Made by a program: the position numbers and the translations under genes. From Bacteroidales bacterium (GTDB lineage Bacteria > Bacteroidota > Bacteroidia > Bacteroidales > UBA932): a stretch of 36,981 nucleotides of DNA. Positions 16,664 through 24,567 of the stretch are shown piece by piece. Position 1 is the first letter of the stretch. Every line of letters begins with the position of its first letter. The notes under the pieces are model-generated. The model saw only the letters and a program-made list of their open reading frames with translations. It did no database searches and had not been told where the DNA came from. The stretch covers positions 1 to 36,981 of the forward strand of contig JAFYEM010000016.1 in NCBI GenBank assembly GCA_017544265.1. The letters run 5' to 3'.

Positions 16664-18154
16664 ATGGTTAGCGTAAAGAATACAATCCTAATTGCAGCCG
16701 TAATCTGCACGGCTTCGCTGACGACTGCCTGCCTCAACGAGGACACCAGCAGCATAGTCTCGCCCGGAGACTACTTCCAATCGGTGGAACAGTGCCAGAC
16801 CGCCGTGAACGGCGCATACATTCCCCTGAAGAGCATCTATAATTTCAGGTATATGATAGCCGTGGAAGGCACTACGGACCTGGCTTCCTCCAACGGCTCC
16901 GCCCAGGTGGACGCGCGGCTTCTCATTTCGCCTGCAAACAGCGGAATAGGTGAATCCGTCTGGCCTCAATGCTACATAGGCATACGCAACGCAAATTGCG
17001 CCATCTACGGAATGGAGCATTCCCAGCTGGCGAGAGAAGAAGTGTTCGCGCCACTGTGCGAAGCAAAGATACTCCGCGCATACTATTATTACCTGCTCAC
17101 ATCATTTTTCGGCGACGTTCCCTTCTACAGGGACTATGTCAACAGCGTGGAAGACCTCGAGAGAGTTACTTCGCTGCCCAGGATGTCGGCAGTTCAAACC
17201 CGGAAATCGCTTGTGGAAGAATTGTCGGAATTCGCTCCCCGCATGAAGCAGATTCCCACTTCCGCCGAACCCGGCAACCGCTGCGGCGCCGCGATGGCAT
17301 GGATGCTGATTGCCAAGATGCAGATGTGGAACAAGGACTGGCAGGGTGCGGTATCCGCCCTGGAGAATCTGCGCAGCATCTACGGAGACCTGTCCCGGTA
17401 TTCCCTCGATGACATTCCCTTCCGCTACAAGAACACAGCCGAATCCATTTTCGAGATTCAGCATGCCTATGAAAAGGGCGGCATCAATTACGCCTCCAAC
17501 TGCGCCAGCGTTTGCATGCCCCATCCGCGTGCCGGAGACAGCTGCACCTACGACGGCGTGGACATTCCGGAACTCGGGAATGAATCCGTAGCATGGAGTC
17601 CGCTGCGTCCGACCGCCTATTTTTCTAATTCGGTGATGCCGGAGGCGGCAGGAGACCTCAGGCGTGACTACAACATGGTGAGCAGTTGGAACGGCCACCG
17701 TTTCTCCCGTACCTGGATGGGGCCGAAATTCTGGTGTCCGATGATGTACGCCTCCAACGATTCCAATAATTACAAGGTGTTCCGCTATGCGGACGCCATA
17801 CTGATGATGGCCGAGTGCAACTGCGAACTTGGAGAATACGACAAGGCCGTCGCCTGCCTGGACGAAGTCAGGTCCCGCGCCGGTCTGCCTCCCTGCGGAA
17901 CATTCAGCAACAAGGATAAACTGATGGACGAAATCCGCAGGGAACGCGCCCGGGAGCTCTTCGGAGAATTCCAGCGCAAGTTCGACCTGGTCCGCTGGGG
18001 AGTCTGGTACAAACTGACCAACCAGTACAACACCTACACGGATGTCCAGGAGAATATCCGCCCCTGCCATGAGTATTACCCCATTCCGGACCAGCAGGTA
18101 GTCGCTTCCGGGTATAAGTTGGACAATGACGCATATAAACAATATGGACTGTAG
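16664..18154 (+). CDS. susD: SusD/RagB-family surface lipoprotein
   Basis: This 496-residue lipoprotein (Cys23 in TTAC, followed by LNED, an acidic surface-export signal) has the SusD fold. The N-terminal block SPGDYFQSVEQCQTAVNGAY is typical, as are the TPR-like helices (CEAKILRAYYYYLLTSFFGD) and the C-terminal RYADAILMMAECNCELGEYD helix. A conserved RRERARELFGEFQRKFDLVRW block and a PCHEYYPIPDQQV ending complete it. SusD forms a hinged lid over SusC and gives ligand capture. It lies 5 bases after susC. Its last codons overlap the next gene's start at 18144. Confidence 0.96.
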   Translation: MVSVKNTILIAAVICTASLTTACLNEDTSSIVSPGDYFQSVEQCQTAVNGAYIPLKSIYNFRYMIAVEGTTDLASSNGSAQVDARLLISPANSGIGESVWPQCYIGIRNANCAIYGMEHSQLAREEVFAPLCEAKILRAYYYYLLTSFFGDVPFYRDYVNSVEDLERVTSLPRMSAVQTRKSLVEELSEFAPRMKQIPTSAEPGNRCGAAMAWMLIAKMQMWNKDWQGAVSALENLRSIYGDLSRYSLDDIPFRYKNTAESIFEIQHAYEKGGINYASNCASVCMPHPRAGDSCTYDGVDIPELGNESVAWSPLRPTAYFSNSVMPEAAGDLRRDYNMVSSWNGHRFSRTWMGPKFWCPMMYASNDSNNYKVFRYADAILMMAECNCELGEYDKAVACLDEVRSRAGLPPCGTFSNKDKLMDEIRRERARELFGEFQRKFDLVRWGVWYKLTNQYNTYTDVQENIRPCHEYYPIPDQQVVASGYKLDNDAYKQYGL

Positions 18155-18788
18155 GCATTTAATTATAACTGTATTATTCGCGGCCGCCGTCTGCGCCTGC
18201 GCGAAGCGGGATCCCTTCGAGAGGGAACTCGGATTGCAGTCGCGCCTGGTGGAACTTTCCGCGGAGAACGGAATCACTCCGGTAATGGTGTTCAGCAATA
18301 CTGCATGGAAGGCTAAATTCGTAACTCCGGTGGACTGGGCCTCCCTTGACAGGCTCTCGGGAGAAGGCAGTTCCGAGGTCAGGTTCGCCTATGCGGACAA
18401 TTACGGCCGCGCCCGCAAGGTCTCCATCGCCTTTGAGGCCGGTGCGGCAAAGGACACGCTGGTCCTGATCCAGGCTTCCGGCGTCCCCTCCCCCTTCATT
18501 TCCCTGAATCCATCCTCTCTTAATGTAGGGGCGGACGTGAGCAGCTGCAAAGTGATTTTGAGCACCAACATCCAGGAAAACCTTTCCGAAATTGAGGCCT
18601 CGGTTTCCTATCCCGACGGCGAAAAGGACTGGATTAATAACGTATCCTTCACGGAAACCAGCCTGGTACTTTCCTTAAGCCCCAACTCCGGAGCCGTTGC
18701 CCGTAAAGCGACTGTCACCCTCAGCCACAGCGACGCCCGTGGCGAAGAAATTACCGCCCAACTCTTTATAACGCAAAATCCCGCATGA
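18144..18788 (+). CDS. Double-BACON lipoprotein
   Basis: This is a 214-residue lipoprotein. I chose ATG 18144 over 18126 because it places the basic residue directly before the hydrophobic core of the signal (lipobox cysteine at 17 or 19, CACAKRD). Two BACON-like repeats follow: one at about 25-115, with VFSNTAWKAKF, WASL and DTLVLIQASG, and one at about 120-213, with SLNPSSLNVGA, DWINNVSF and LFITQNP. The VxIxQ strand ending each repeat is the usual BACON closing strand. The gene overlaps susD by 11 bases and the following gene by 4 bases. It is probably a surface glycan- or ligand-binding or spacer protein in the SusC/SusD complex (the SusE/F position). Confidence 0.85.
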   Translation: MDCRHLIITVLFAAAVCACAKRDPFERELGLQSRLVELSAENGITPVMVFSNTAWKAKFVTPVDWASLDRLSGEGSSEVRFAYADNYGRARKVSIAFEAGAAKDTLVLIQASGVPSPFISLNPSSLNVGADVSSCKVILSTNIQENLSEIEASVSYPDGEKDWINNVSFTETSLVLSLSPNSGAVARKATVTLSHSDARGEEITAQLFITQNPA

Positions 18789-20971
18789 TGAAAAAAGAAA
18801 TCCTGTTAATTCTGTTGCTGCTCACGGCTTACTCCTGCAAGCTGGACGATGCAGAATACCTGGATAGAGACGAACTCGGGGCCGTCGACAAGGAATTTAC
18901 AGTGGGCTCCGACATCGGCCGCCTTGAATTTTCCGTCTATGCCAACAAGTCCGGACGGGTAAACGTTCTGGAGGGCGGCGAATGGCTGTCCGCAGCCACG
19001 AAGACTTTCGACCATGACGCCACGATATGCCTGGATTACCTCTATAACGAAGGATTCCAAAGGCTCGGTATGGTGGAACTGAGCACCGATACCCGCCGCG
19101 ACACCGTAATAGTGAAGCAGAAAGGCGCAATTGAGGAATCGCTGGATTTTCCTCAGACCGGCATCGTCGTCTATAACGGCAGCGGCGCCTCCGTCCTCCC
19201 GGTCGAAGGAAATGTGGACCTGAAGAACGTCAGCCACAGCGTTGTCTATATAGACGGAGAAAACTGGATAAGTTCCGTCAGCCTCCGCCAGGGGCAGCTG
19301 GAACTGAAGACCGCAGACAATCCCGACCCAAGGAACGTAAGGCGGGCCAGAATACGCCTGAGCTATACTGACGGCTGGAAAAATGAACGAGTCTTCACCA
19401 TACAGGTGACCCAGGCCCCTTCCGGCAATATTATAGGTGAACTCCAGACCTTCCCACAGATTCGGGAAATGGCCACTACTGGGGGAAGCCTGATAACTGA
19501 CGATTACTGCATCGAAGGCTTCGTGGTGAGCCGCCCTGAGTCCGGAAATGTGGGAGAGAACGCCGTGCTGGCGATGAACTACATCGACTACGCGGCTGAT
19601 GAAGAAACGGCCTACGTGGAGAGTCTGGACGGGAAATACGGATTCCGCGTCAGGACAGCCTCGCCGGAGGACAATGTCCTGAGGCCGGAAAGTTTCGTGA
19701 GGATTCTGCTGAACGGAGCCACCGTACAGAAAGAAGAAAACCCCTCGCGCTATTCCATCTACGGAGTGACCGCATCCATGCTTCTGGAATCGAAGGCCGG
19801 CGAGATTCCAGTCAAGTCCATGCACATGTCAGAATTGACCGACGACGACATATATACCTATGTAACGCTCACCGACTGCGAAATTCCGGTCAGGAAAGGC
19901 TGCCTCACCCCCGTCAACGAGGGATACACAAGCCTGTTCAACAGTGACAGGGTGAGCAAGTTTCCCATCCTCATCCGGGACATAGAAGGCAGCAGCATGT
20001 ACATGTACACCAACACCACCTGTCCATACCGCCGCGACGGCAGGAAACTCCCCTACGGCAAGGGCCGCATCTCCGGGGTTATCGTGCACGAGAACTACCG
20101 CAGTTTCATCGACAGGGACGATGAGGACGAAGACCTCTGCGGCAACATCGGCGACTATCAGATACGGCACATGCGCTATGAAGACCTGGACCTGGAAGAC
20201 GACATTTCTGACAGTTTTTCCGCCCTGCTCACCGAGTACCGCTACATGAACATCCCCGCGGACAATCCCGACCACGTCTGGCTGCCGACTTACGGAGACA
20301 ACGGTTATTTCACTCATTCGCGCACAAGTTACATCCAAAGCACCTACAAGACCCACGGCTGGCCTTCTACGGACTTCACCTATCTGGGCCCCTGCGGAAA
20401 GAATTACACCACCAGCGAGAACGGCTACGGAATCACCCTTGACGACGGCAGCGATTATGGGGCGGAGTACCGGGGCAACAGCACCGGAAAGGGCGTTTCC
20501 GCCACGGAAATGAAATTGTGCTGGGCCAATACCCAATGGTGGTTCAACGGCAGAGGCGAAGCCTGGATTATCGCATTTTCCACCAAGGACATAGTTTCCG
20601 ACGTAGTGTCCATGCAGCTTTCGACCCAGAATATATCCCAGTCGCTGCGCACTCCGAGGTACTGGAAGGCAGAGTGGTCCCTCAGCTGCGACATGTCCGC
20701 CTCCGCCGACGACCAGTGGCACCTTATCGCCCGCTATGTGGTCCCGGACGTGGGAATCAATTCCAATACCCTTCCCAGCCAGAGCCTGGGATTCAAGCAG
20801 ATGGATTTCCCCCTGCCTGCAGATGAAATTCTGGGACACGAGCAGGTGTACATACGTCTTATGCCCTGCGAAAACAAGGCATCTTCCGGGAACGACTACG
20901 ACTCTTCCACAATCGTGAACGGCAACGGCAACGCAATCAATTATTTCGCTATCAGATACAATAAACAATAA
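18785..20971 (+). CDS. BACON-BACON-DUF5689 lipoprotein
   Basis: This 728-residue lipoprotein (Cys18, then KLDDAEYLD, an acidic surface signal) has two N-terminal BACON-like domains: about 30-118, ending DTVIVKQKG, and about 125-212, ending VFTIQVTQAP. From about 215 (IIGELQTFPQIREM, DYCIEGFVVSRPESGN, YGFRVRT) to about 470 it matches DUF5689, a Bacteroidetes domain with an OB-like start found in surface proteins beside SusC/SusD genes. The C-terminal region (about 490-728) contains GYGITLDDGSDYGAEYRGN and YVRLMP-like strands (YIRLMPCENK), suggesting a jelly-roll. It is likely a surface ligand-binding subunit. ATG 18785 overlaps the upstream stop by 4 bases; the second Met is an equally good start. 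Confidence 0.85.
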   Translation: MMKKEILLILLLLTAYSCKLDDAEYLDRDELGAVDKEFTVGSDIGRLEFSVYANKSGRVNVLEGGEWLSAATKTFDHDATICLDYLYNEGFQRLGMVELSTDTRRDTVIVKQKGAIEESLDFPQTGIVVYNGSGASVLPVEGNVDLKNVSHSVVYIDGENWISSVSLRQGQLELKTADNPDPRNVRRARIRLSYTDGWKNERVFTIQVTQAPSGNIIGELQTFPQIREMATTGGSLITDDYCIEGFVVSRPESGNVGENAVLAMNYIDYAADEETAYVESLDGKYGFRVRTASPEDNVLRPESFVRILLNGATVQKEENPSRYSIYGVTASMLLESKAGEIPVKSMHMSELTDDDIYTYVTLTDCEIPVRKGCLTPVNEGYTSLFNSDRVSKFPILIRDIEGSSMYMYTNTTCPYRRDGRKLPYGKGRISGVIVHENYRSFIDRDDEDEDLCGNIGDYQIRHMRYEDLDLEDDISDSFSALLTEYRYMNIPADNPDHVWLPTYGDNGYFTHSRTSYIQSTYKTHGWPSTDFTYLGPCGKNYTTSENGYGITLDDGSDYGAEYRGNSTGKGVSATEMKLCWANTQWWFNGRGEAWIIAFSTKDIVSDVVSMQLSTQNISQSLRTPRYWKAEWSLSCDMSASADDQWHLIARYVVPDVGINSNTLPSQSLGFKQMDFPLPADEILGHEQVYIRLMPCENKASSGNDYDSSTIVNGNGNAINYFAIRYNKQ

Positions 20972-20976
20972 GCACA

Positions 20977-23397
20977 ATGAACAGTCATCGCAGTATTATC
21001 GCGCTGGTCTCCGCAATGGCCTTCCTCGCACTGCCTTCCTGCAGCAAGGAGGAAGACGCCCGCGACCCGGAGGCTAAGGAGCATGGTGTTCCCACCGTCT
21101 TCAAATGCGCCTTTGAAGTTCCTGTGGACGCGTCCGCGGGATCAAAGGTGGACATTGCTCCCGGCGAAGGAGGGCAGCGGATTCCCGTCTGGGAAGAGGG
21201 AGACAAAATCAAGATTTTCTATAAAGACCCATCCACCTCGGAAATGCTTTCGACCGAAGGCACTGCCAACGCTACCGGCACCGAGACCACATTCACCGCA
21301 TCGCTTCCCGAAGGCGTATCGACCTATTTCGCCGTTTATCCGGCCACACTTGACTCCTCGGTGGATGCTGAAGGCAACTTCTCGGTAAAGACAAGAAAAA
21401 GCGGAGACGATGAGACCAGCTTCAGCCAGGCCTGCATCTGCATAGCCAGGTCAGGAGCTGAAAAACAGTTCAAGTTCCGCAATCTCTGCTCCATTCTCAA
21501 ATTCACCCTGGAGAAGAAAGGCAGCATCCTCCAGATCTGCAGCATCGGCATGACTCCCGTGGATGGAACCATCGCAGCATCCATCGGGAATGACGGAAAC
21601 ATCGTCTATGCCCAGGAGCCCTATTCCGACACCCATTATTCCCGCCAGTTCAAGAAAGCGGCCGGGGACAACACGACCTGCTATATTCCCATTCTTCCCG
21701 GCGCAATGGAAAAAGGAATAGCCATAAATCATCTGGCGACTTACACCGCCCCCGCCGCCTTTGCTGAGGTCTCGCTCCCCTTCGAGCGCTCCTGCATCTA
21801 CGATCTTGGCGTCGTGGACAGCCATGTAGTAAAGGATTATTATTTCACCGAGAACGGCCGCGGCGACAAGAGCGGCCTTTCGTGGGAGAACGCCGGCGAC
21901 AGCGGCACCCTGAAGAAAATTCTGGAACGCACCGACCCTGCTGGAGAGCTGAAGTGCTCCCGCTACCTGCACATCTGGAAGACGAAGGGCATCACCTGCC
22001 ACTTCGGAGCCGGAACCTATGTACTCGGAGATTCCAGTAACGAGCGTCTCACCGTGGATTTCTCCGGCGCCGACGGAACGGTCTATTCCGAATTCAGTCT
22101 AAAGGGCGGCTATCCGGCCGGCGGCGGCGAAACGGCCGATCCAGAACACAATAAAACAGTGTTTTCCGGCAGCGATACCTATGGAATCCTGAATGTCTAT
22201 GACCGCGCGCGCATCCATATAGACGGTGTGACCTTCGCCCATGCCAGCAGCGCGAATGTGGGCAAAAGCGACAACAATATTGTCCGCGGCGCGGCGCTTT
22301 ACCTGAAAGACAGTTACGGTTCTTCGGCCGCAAACCAGGAAAAGGAGCTCAAGGCAGCTCCGAGGGTGTGGCTCACCGACTGCATCTTCGAAGACAACCG
22401 CACCCTTGACTCCACCGCGGAGGCAAGCAACTACATGGGCGGTTCGGCCATCAATATAGCAAACGGCGCGGTCTATGCCGACCACTGCATTTTCCGCAAC
22501 AACTACGACAAAGGCTTTGCCGGCTGCATAAGGCTGAGCGGAAACTATGACAAGGAATGGCTGGCATCCTACGCCTTCTTCAACTGCTGCCTTTTCACCG
22601 GCAACACCGTGGGCACCTACAGGAACGACTATGGCTGCGTAATCCAGCAGAACCGCAAGGGAGCCCTGCTGGGCATGTACAACTGCACATTATATAATAA
22701 TAACGCCTCAGCACCCGATGACAAGCGCTATGGCTGGAACATAATGAACTTCGAGCGAAGCGCCATTATCGCCAACACCACCATCATAGACAATATCTAT
22801 TCTGTATCAAATACCTCCCCCGGCTATGCCATCCGTGTGAACGGAAAGCCCAACGGGATGAACCACTATATCTTTGCGAACAATCTGCTGATGAACACTG
22901 AGGCTCCCGCTTCGCTCAACCGAGGATACACGTCCATCCTTCCGGATGCTTCGTCCAGCTCGACCGCACACTTCTACATGGAAGGCGGCTCCCTGTTCGG
23001 ATTCTGGCAGTCAGGCTACGGAAATACTACCTACGTGTCTAAAAACGGGACAGAATACGGGTCCGGCTCTTCTGCCAGCTCGTATGCCTATTCAGATATC
23101 GACAGTCCATCCTATTCAAACGGGCTCTTCCGCTGGGCCGGGACACTTAAAGGAGGCACTGTAACATGCAACTTCATGTCTTCCGAATGGATGAAAAACA
23201 ACGTCCTGAAATCCGACAACATCAATCAGGAAGACAGCGCCTCCCACGTAACATTTTCCACCACGCAGAACTCCAGTGAAAACAATTACCCCGGATTCTT
23301 TGCCTGGCTCAATTCATTGAATGCAATCGATGTGGATGCCGAAGGGAATCCCAGACCCGCAAGCGGATGGACTCCCGGAGCTTATCAAGTTCAGTAA
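20977..23397 (+). CDS. Fimbrillin-like/right-handed beta-helix chimeric lipoprotein
   Basis: This 806-residue lipoprotein (Cys22 in LPSC) is followed by SKEED, a strong surface-export signal. Residues about 30-285 form a fimbrillin-like domain: VWEEGDKIKIFY, then the FKFRNLCSILKFTL strand that marks the second half of such domains. From about 287 (YYFTENGRGDKSGLSWENA, the usual entry to Pmp-like beta-helices) to about 800 the sequence is a right-handed parallel beta-helix, with coils such as VWLTDCIFEDNRT, VYADHCIFRNN and AFFNCCLFTGN. The ending WTPGAYQVQ is typical of this class. Beta-helices can be lyases or inert stalks; I see no recognisable lyase catalytic set, so adhesion or binding is the safer inference. 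Confidence 0.85.
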   Translation: MNSHRSIIALVSAMAFLALPSCSKEEDARDPEAKEHGVPTVFKCAFEVPVDASAGSKVDIAPGEGGQRIPVWEEGDKIKIFYKDPSTSEMLSTEGTANATGTETTFTASLPEGVSTYFAVYPATLDSSVDAEGNFSVKTRKSGDDETSFSQACICIARSGAEKQFKFRNLCSILKFTLEKKGSILQICSIGMTPVDGTIAASIGNDGNIVYAQEPYSDTHYSRQFKKAAGDNTTCYIPILPGAMEKGIAINHLATYTAPAAFAEVSLPFERSCIYDLGVVDSHVVKDYYFTENGRGDKSGLSWENAGDSGTLKKILERTDPAGELKCSRYLHIWKTKGITCHFGAGTYVLGDSSNERLTVDFSGADGTVYSEFSLKGGYPAGGGETADPEHNKTVFSGSDTYGILNVYDRARIHIDGVTFAHASSANVGKSDNNIVRGAALYLKDSYGSSAANQEKELKAAPRVWLTDCIFEDNRTLDSTAEASNYMGGSAINIANGAVYADHCIFRNNYDKGFAGCIRLSGNYDKEWLASYAFFNCCLFTGNTVGTYRNDYGCVIQQNRKGALLGMYNCTLYNNNASAPDDKRYGWNIMNFERSAIIANTTIIDNIYSVSNTSPGYAIRVNGKPNGMNHYIFANNLLMNTEAPASLNRGYTSILPDASSSSTAHFYMEGGSLFGFWQSGYGNTTYVSKNGTEYGSGSSASSYAYSDIDSPSYSNGLFRWAGTLKGGTVTCNFMSSEWMKNNVLKSDNINQEDSASHVTFSTTQNSSENNYPGFFAWLNSLNAIDVDAEGNPRPASGWTPGAYQVQ

Positions 23398-23399
23398 GT

Positions 23400-24365
23400 A
23401 TGAAGAAGTTAATCAGCATATTGTCAGGAGCTGTTCTGCTCGCCGCCCTGCTTCCCTCTTGCAAGGGTAGCAAGGAAAATTCAGATGTATTTCCCAGCTC
23501 GCTGACCCTGTCACAGACAGAGATGGACCTTCAAGTCGGCGAATCAAAGGCCCTGGAAGCGACCATCCTTCCCGCAGACGCCGGCGACAAGAGCGTCGCA
23601 TGGTCTTCCACCAACCCCCGGCGGGTTGGCGTCGATGCAAACGGGCTAGTCAGCGCAATCGCCGTGGGTACGGCATACGTCGTAGCCGAAACGGTCAACG
23701 GAATCAAGGCATCATGCCTTGTCCACGTGTCGTCTTCGGGTACTGACAGCTATAAAGTAAGCCTGTACAACGGAAGCGCCGAGGTCAGCGGCACACTTTA
23801 CAGCTGGCCGGGCAATACCGTCAGGCTGGAGGCCAGGAGCGACGACGGCAAAACGCACAGTTATTTCTGGAGCTCAAACAGCGAAAACACCACGGTAAAT
23901 GACGGACTTGTGACTTTCGGATGGGAACAAAGGGAAGATATGGAAGGCTTCGCCTGGTACTGTGAAGCCGTAATCAGGGTTACCAGTACGGACGGATGCG
24001 GCACTTACGTAAACGCCGTTTCCTCCATCGGAAAGAGCTTCCGTTTCGGCCCTTCCTCAGAAACGATAGGCTCCGACGTTACCATCCTGGCAGGTAAATC
24101 CGCGGAAATATCACTCAACTGGTTCGACGGCAGCGCCTTCACACCTCTTCCGGAAAACGTGGAATATACCCTTAAATCGCAGGATACTTCCATCCTTTCG
24201 GTGGACGGACACACGGTATCCAGTTCGGAGCAGACCGTGGGCAGCACCATCCTTTCGGTAGTCCTTTCCGGACGGGAATTCGCACTCTGCAATGTACGGG
24301 TTGAAAAAGACGGTTCCAAAGACTCCTCAGGCGAGCCTTATACAGAATATCCGGTCAACTGGTAG
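23400..24365 (+). CDS. Bacterial Ig-like (Big2) domain lipoprotein ending in VNW
   Basis: This is a 321-residue lipoprotein (Cys21 in LPSC). ATG 23400 is preferred over 23367 because it begins a standard MKKLISIL signal and follows the previous stop by 2 bases. Residues about 30-112 form a Big2-type Ig-like domain (LQVGESKALEATILP, VAWSSTNPRRVGVDANGLVSAIAVGTAYVVA). The middle and C-terminal parts are beta-rich; the stretch SILSVDGHTVSSSEQTVGST resembles a second, degenerate Big2 repeat. The protein ends in EPYTEYPVNW, a Trp-terminal tail resembling the end of the last protein of the operon. A surface-exposed structural or binding role is likely. Confidence 0.82.
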   Translation: MKKLISILSGAVLLAALLPSCKGSKENSDVFPSSLTLSQTEMDLQVGESKALEATILPADAGDKSVAWSSTNPRRVGVDANGLVSAIAVGTAYVVAETVNGIKASCLVHVSSSGTDSYKVSLYNGSAEVSGTLYSWPGNTVRLEARSDDGKTHSYFWSSNSENTTVNDGLVTFGWEQREDMEGFAWYCEAVIRVTSTDGCGTYVNAVSSIGKSFRFGPSSETIGSDVTILAGKSAEISLNWFDGSAFTPLPENVEYTLKSQDTSILSVDGHTVSSSEQTVGSTILSVVLSGREFALCNVRVEKDGSKDSSGEPYTEYPVNW

Positions 24366-24411
24366 GACAGCCCGGAGAATGATTTAGAAATACATTAACT
24401 AATTTTTTAAT

Positions 24412-24552
24412 ATGAAGAAACTTTACATTGAACCTAAGAGTGTCGAGTTGAAACTCGAGATACACTCGGTCATCATGGCCAGCAGGGAATCTATTGGCAC
24501 GGTGAGTATTGAATCGTTGACAATTGAAGATGATTCAGAAGAATGGAATTAA
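24412..24552 (+). CDS. 46-residue acidic peptide with MKKLYIEP start and EDDSEEWN end
   Basis: This is a complete small frame, 46 codons plus TAA, between the Big2 lipoprotein (46 bases upstream) and the large GLUG protein (15 bases downstream), in the operon direction. It starts MKKLYIEPKSVELKLEIHSV and continues through MASRESIG to ESLTIEDDSEEWN. Bacteroidales genomes often carry small uncharacterised genes with a similar MKK.YI.P start, a hydrophobic stretch ending in an (L/M)AS-type motif, and a variable acidic tail. This peptide fits that general plan; the comparison is from memory. The tail closely matches the C-terminus of the protein ending at 31434. Function is unknown: a precursor or signalling peptide, a pilus-assembly accessory or a chaperone-type peptide are all possible. 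Confidence 0.75.
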   Translation: MKKLYIEPKSVELKLEIHSVIMASRESIGTVSIESLTIEDDSEEWN

Positions 24553-24567
24553 TAAAATGCTAACGAT

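Noticed and set aside
20977-23397. Beta-helix protein as a polysaccharide lyase
   Set aside because: The helix coils are clear but I could not see any catalytic Lys/Arg/His set or calcium site typical of PL1, PL6 or PL9 enzymes, so an enzymatic call is not supported.
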